DNA of 64,000 nucleotides from Chloroflexota bacterium. Lineage in GTDB: Bacteria; Chloroflexota; UBA11872. The position numbers and the translations under genes are program-made. Of the stretch, positions 63,906 through 64,000 are shown in pieces. The stretch covers positions 1 to 64,000 of the forward strand of contig JAJDZU010000005.1 of assembly GCA_022824495.1 (NCBI GenBank). The letters run 5' to 3'. Position 1 is the first letter of the stretch, and the number at the start of each line of letters is the position of its first letter. Below the pieces are notes generated by a model, which made no database searches, was not told the origin of the DNA, and saw only the letters and a program-made list of their open reading frames with translations.

Positions 63906-64000
63906 ATGAAATTGGCCGATGCCGCAGGCGAGGTCGCCGCGAACGCGGCAGCCGTTCGCAGGCAAATCACCGAGGTCTGCCGGGAAGCCGGTCGCTCGCC
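63906..64000 (+). CDS. YggS-family PLP homeostasis protein, partial (5' end)
   Basis: The first 31 residues (LADAAGEVAANAAAVRRQIT, then EVCREAGRSP) match the helical N-terminus of YggS/PLPBP proteins, which very often follow ftsZ. The frame is open to the window end, so the lysine that binds pyridoxal phosphate is not visible. The start ATG lies 18 bp after the ftsZ stop. The identification rests on a short segment and on gene order. Confidence 0.6.
   Translation, partial: MKLADAAGEVAANAAAVRRQITEVCREAGRS

Noticed and set aside
63939..63959. Inverted repeat GCGAACG...CGTTCGC after ftsZ as a terminator
   Set aside because: It lies inside the predicted YggS-like coding region and has no T-run after it.

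Overview
The window is a 64 kb piece of a high-GC bacterial chromosome. The organism makes peptidoglycan (a dcw cluster with ftsI, ftsW, murG, murC, murB, ftsQ, ftsA, ftsZ), uses many GTG and TTG starts, and packs its genes into runs joined by 4-base ATGA, GTGA or TTGA overlaps. Gene content (EF-G-like protein, YhaO/YhaN-like pair, LarB/LarC, several Gfo/Idh oxidoreductases, RhaD-SDR fusion, DUF624 protein) suggests an environmental member of the Chloroflexota, but this is inference without database support.

Layout. 1-1907 holds no supportable gene: it is C-rich on the + strand and built of diverged direct repeats. 1908-3986 (+) carries a Gfo/Idh oxidoreductase and a DMT transporter with almost exclusively C-ending codons. 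3988-7383 (-) has a ComEC-like metallo-hydrolase and the proB-proA operon. 7519-10670 (+) has an EF-G-like GTPase and an M42 peptidase. 10722-14953 (-) is an Mre11/Rad50-like nuclease-ATPase pair, followed by a gamma-glutamyltransferase and a Crp/Fnr regulator. 17650-23365 (-) is the translation operon nusA-ylxR-infB-rbfA-truB-ribF. 23582-30168 (-) holds an orphan sugar-ABC ATPase, a DUF624 protein, a homocysteine methyltransferase-like protein and the coupled galU-GHMP kinase-xylulokinase operon. 30329-37083 is mixed: a RhaD-SDR fusion, a CinA-like protein, a methyltransferase, an LCP ligase and a Gfo/Idh protein lacking the catalytic lysine. 37009-39947 (-) is a two-component system whose sensor carries an N-terminal PDZ-like segment. 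40181-43145 has MoeB/rhodanese genes and an unusual short Lon-like protein. 44194-47923 (+) is eno-larB-larC plus a small membrane protein. 47930-52178 has another Gfo/Idh enzyme, a DHA2 exporter, unknown proteins and RNase HI. 52358-64000 (+) is the division and cell-wall cluster from mraZ to ftsZ, followed by the start of a YggS-type gene.

The most notable observations are these. Two genes of the nusA operon (ylxR, rbfA), and probably an unrelated gene at 50900-51652, have no ATG/GTG/TTG at the conserved N-terminus; each instead has an ATC codon at ideal distance from a GGAG-type ribosome binding site, suggesting AUC initiation. A terminator-like hairpin sits in the nusA leader. A four-fold 10-bp-phased TGGGN array lies just upstream of mraZ, and a perfect 14-bp hairpin sits between mraZ and rsmH. 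Two convergent gene pairs end on a shared CTAG. A Lon-like protease has altered AAA+ motifs. A larB-larC pair is translationally coupled to enolase. No rRNA, tRNA, CRISPR array or insertion sequence was recognised.
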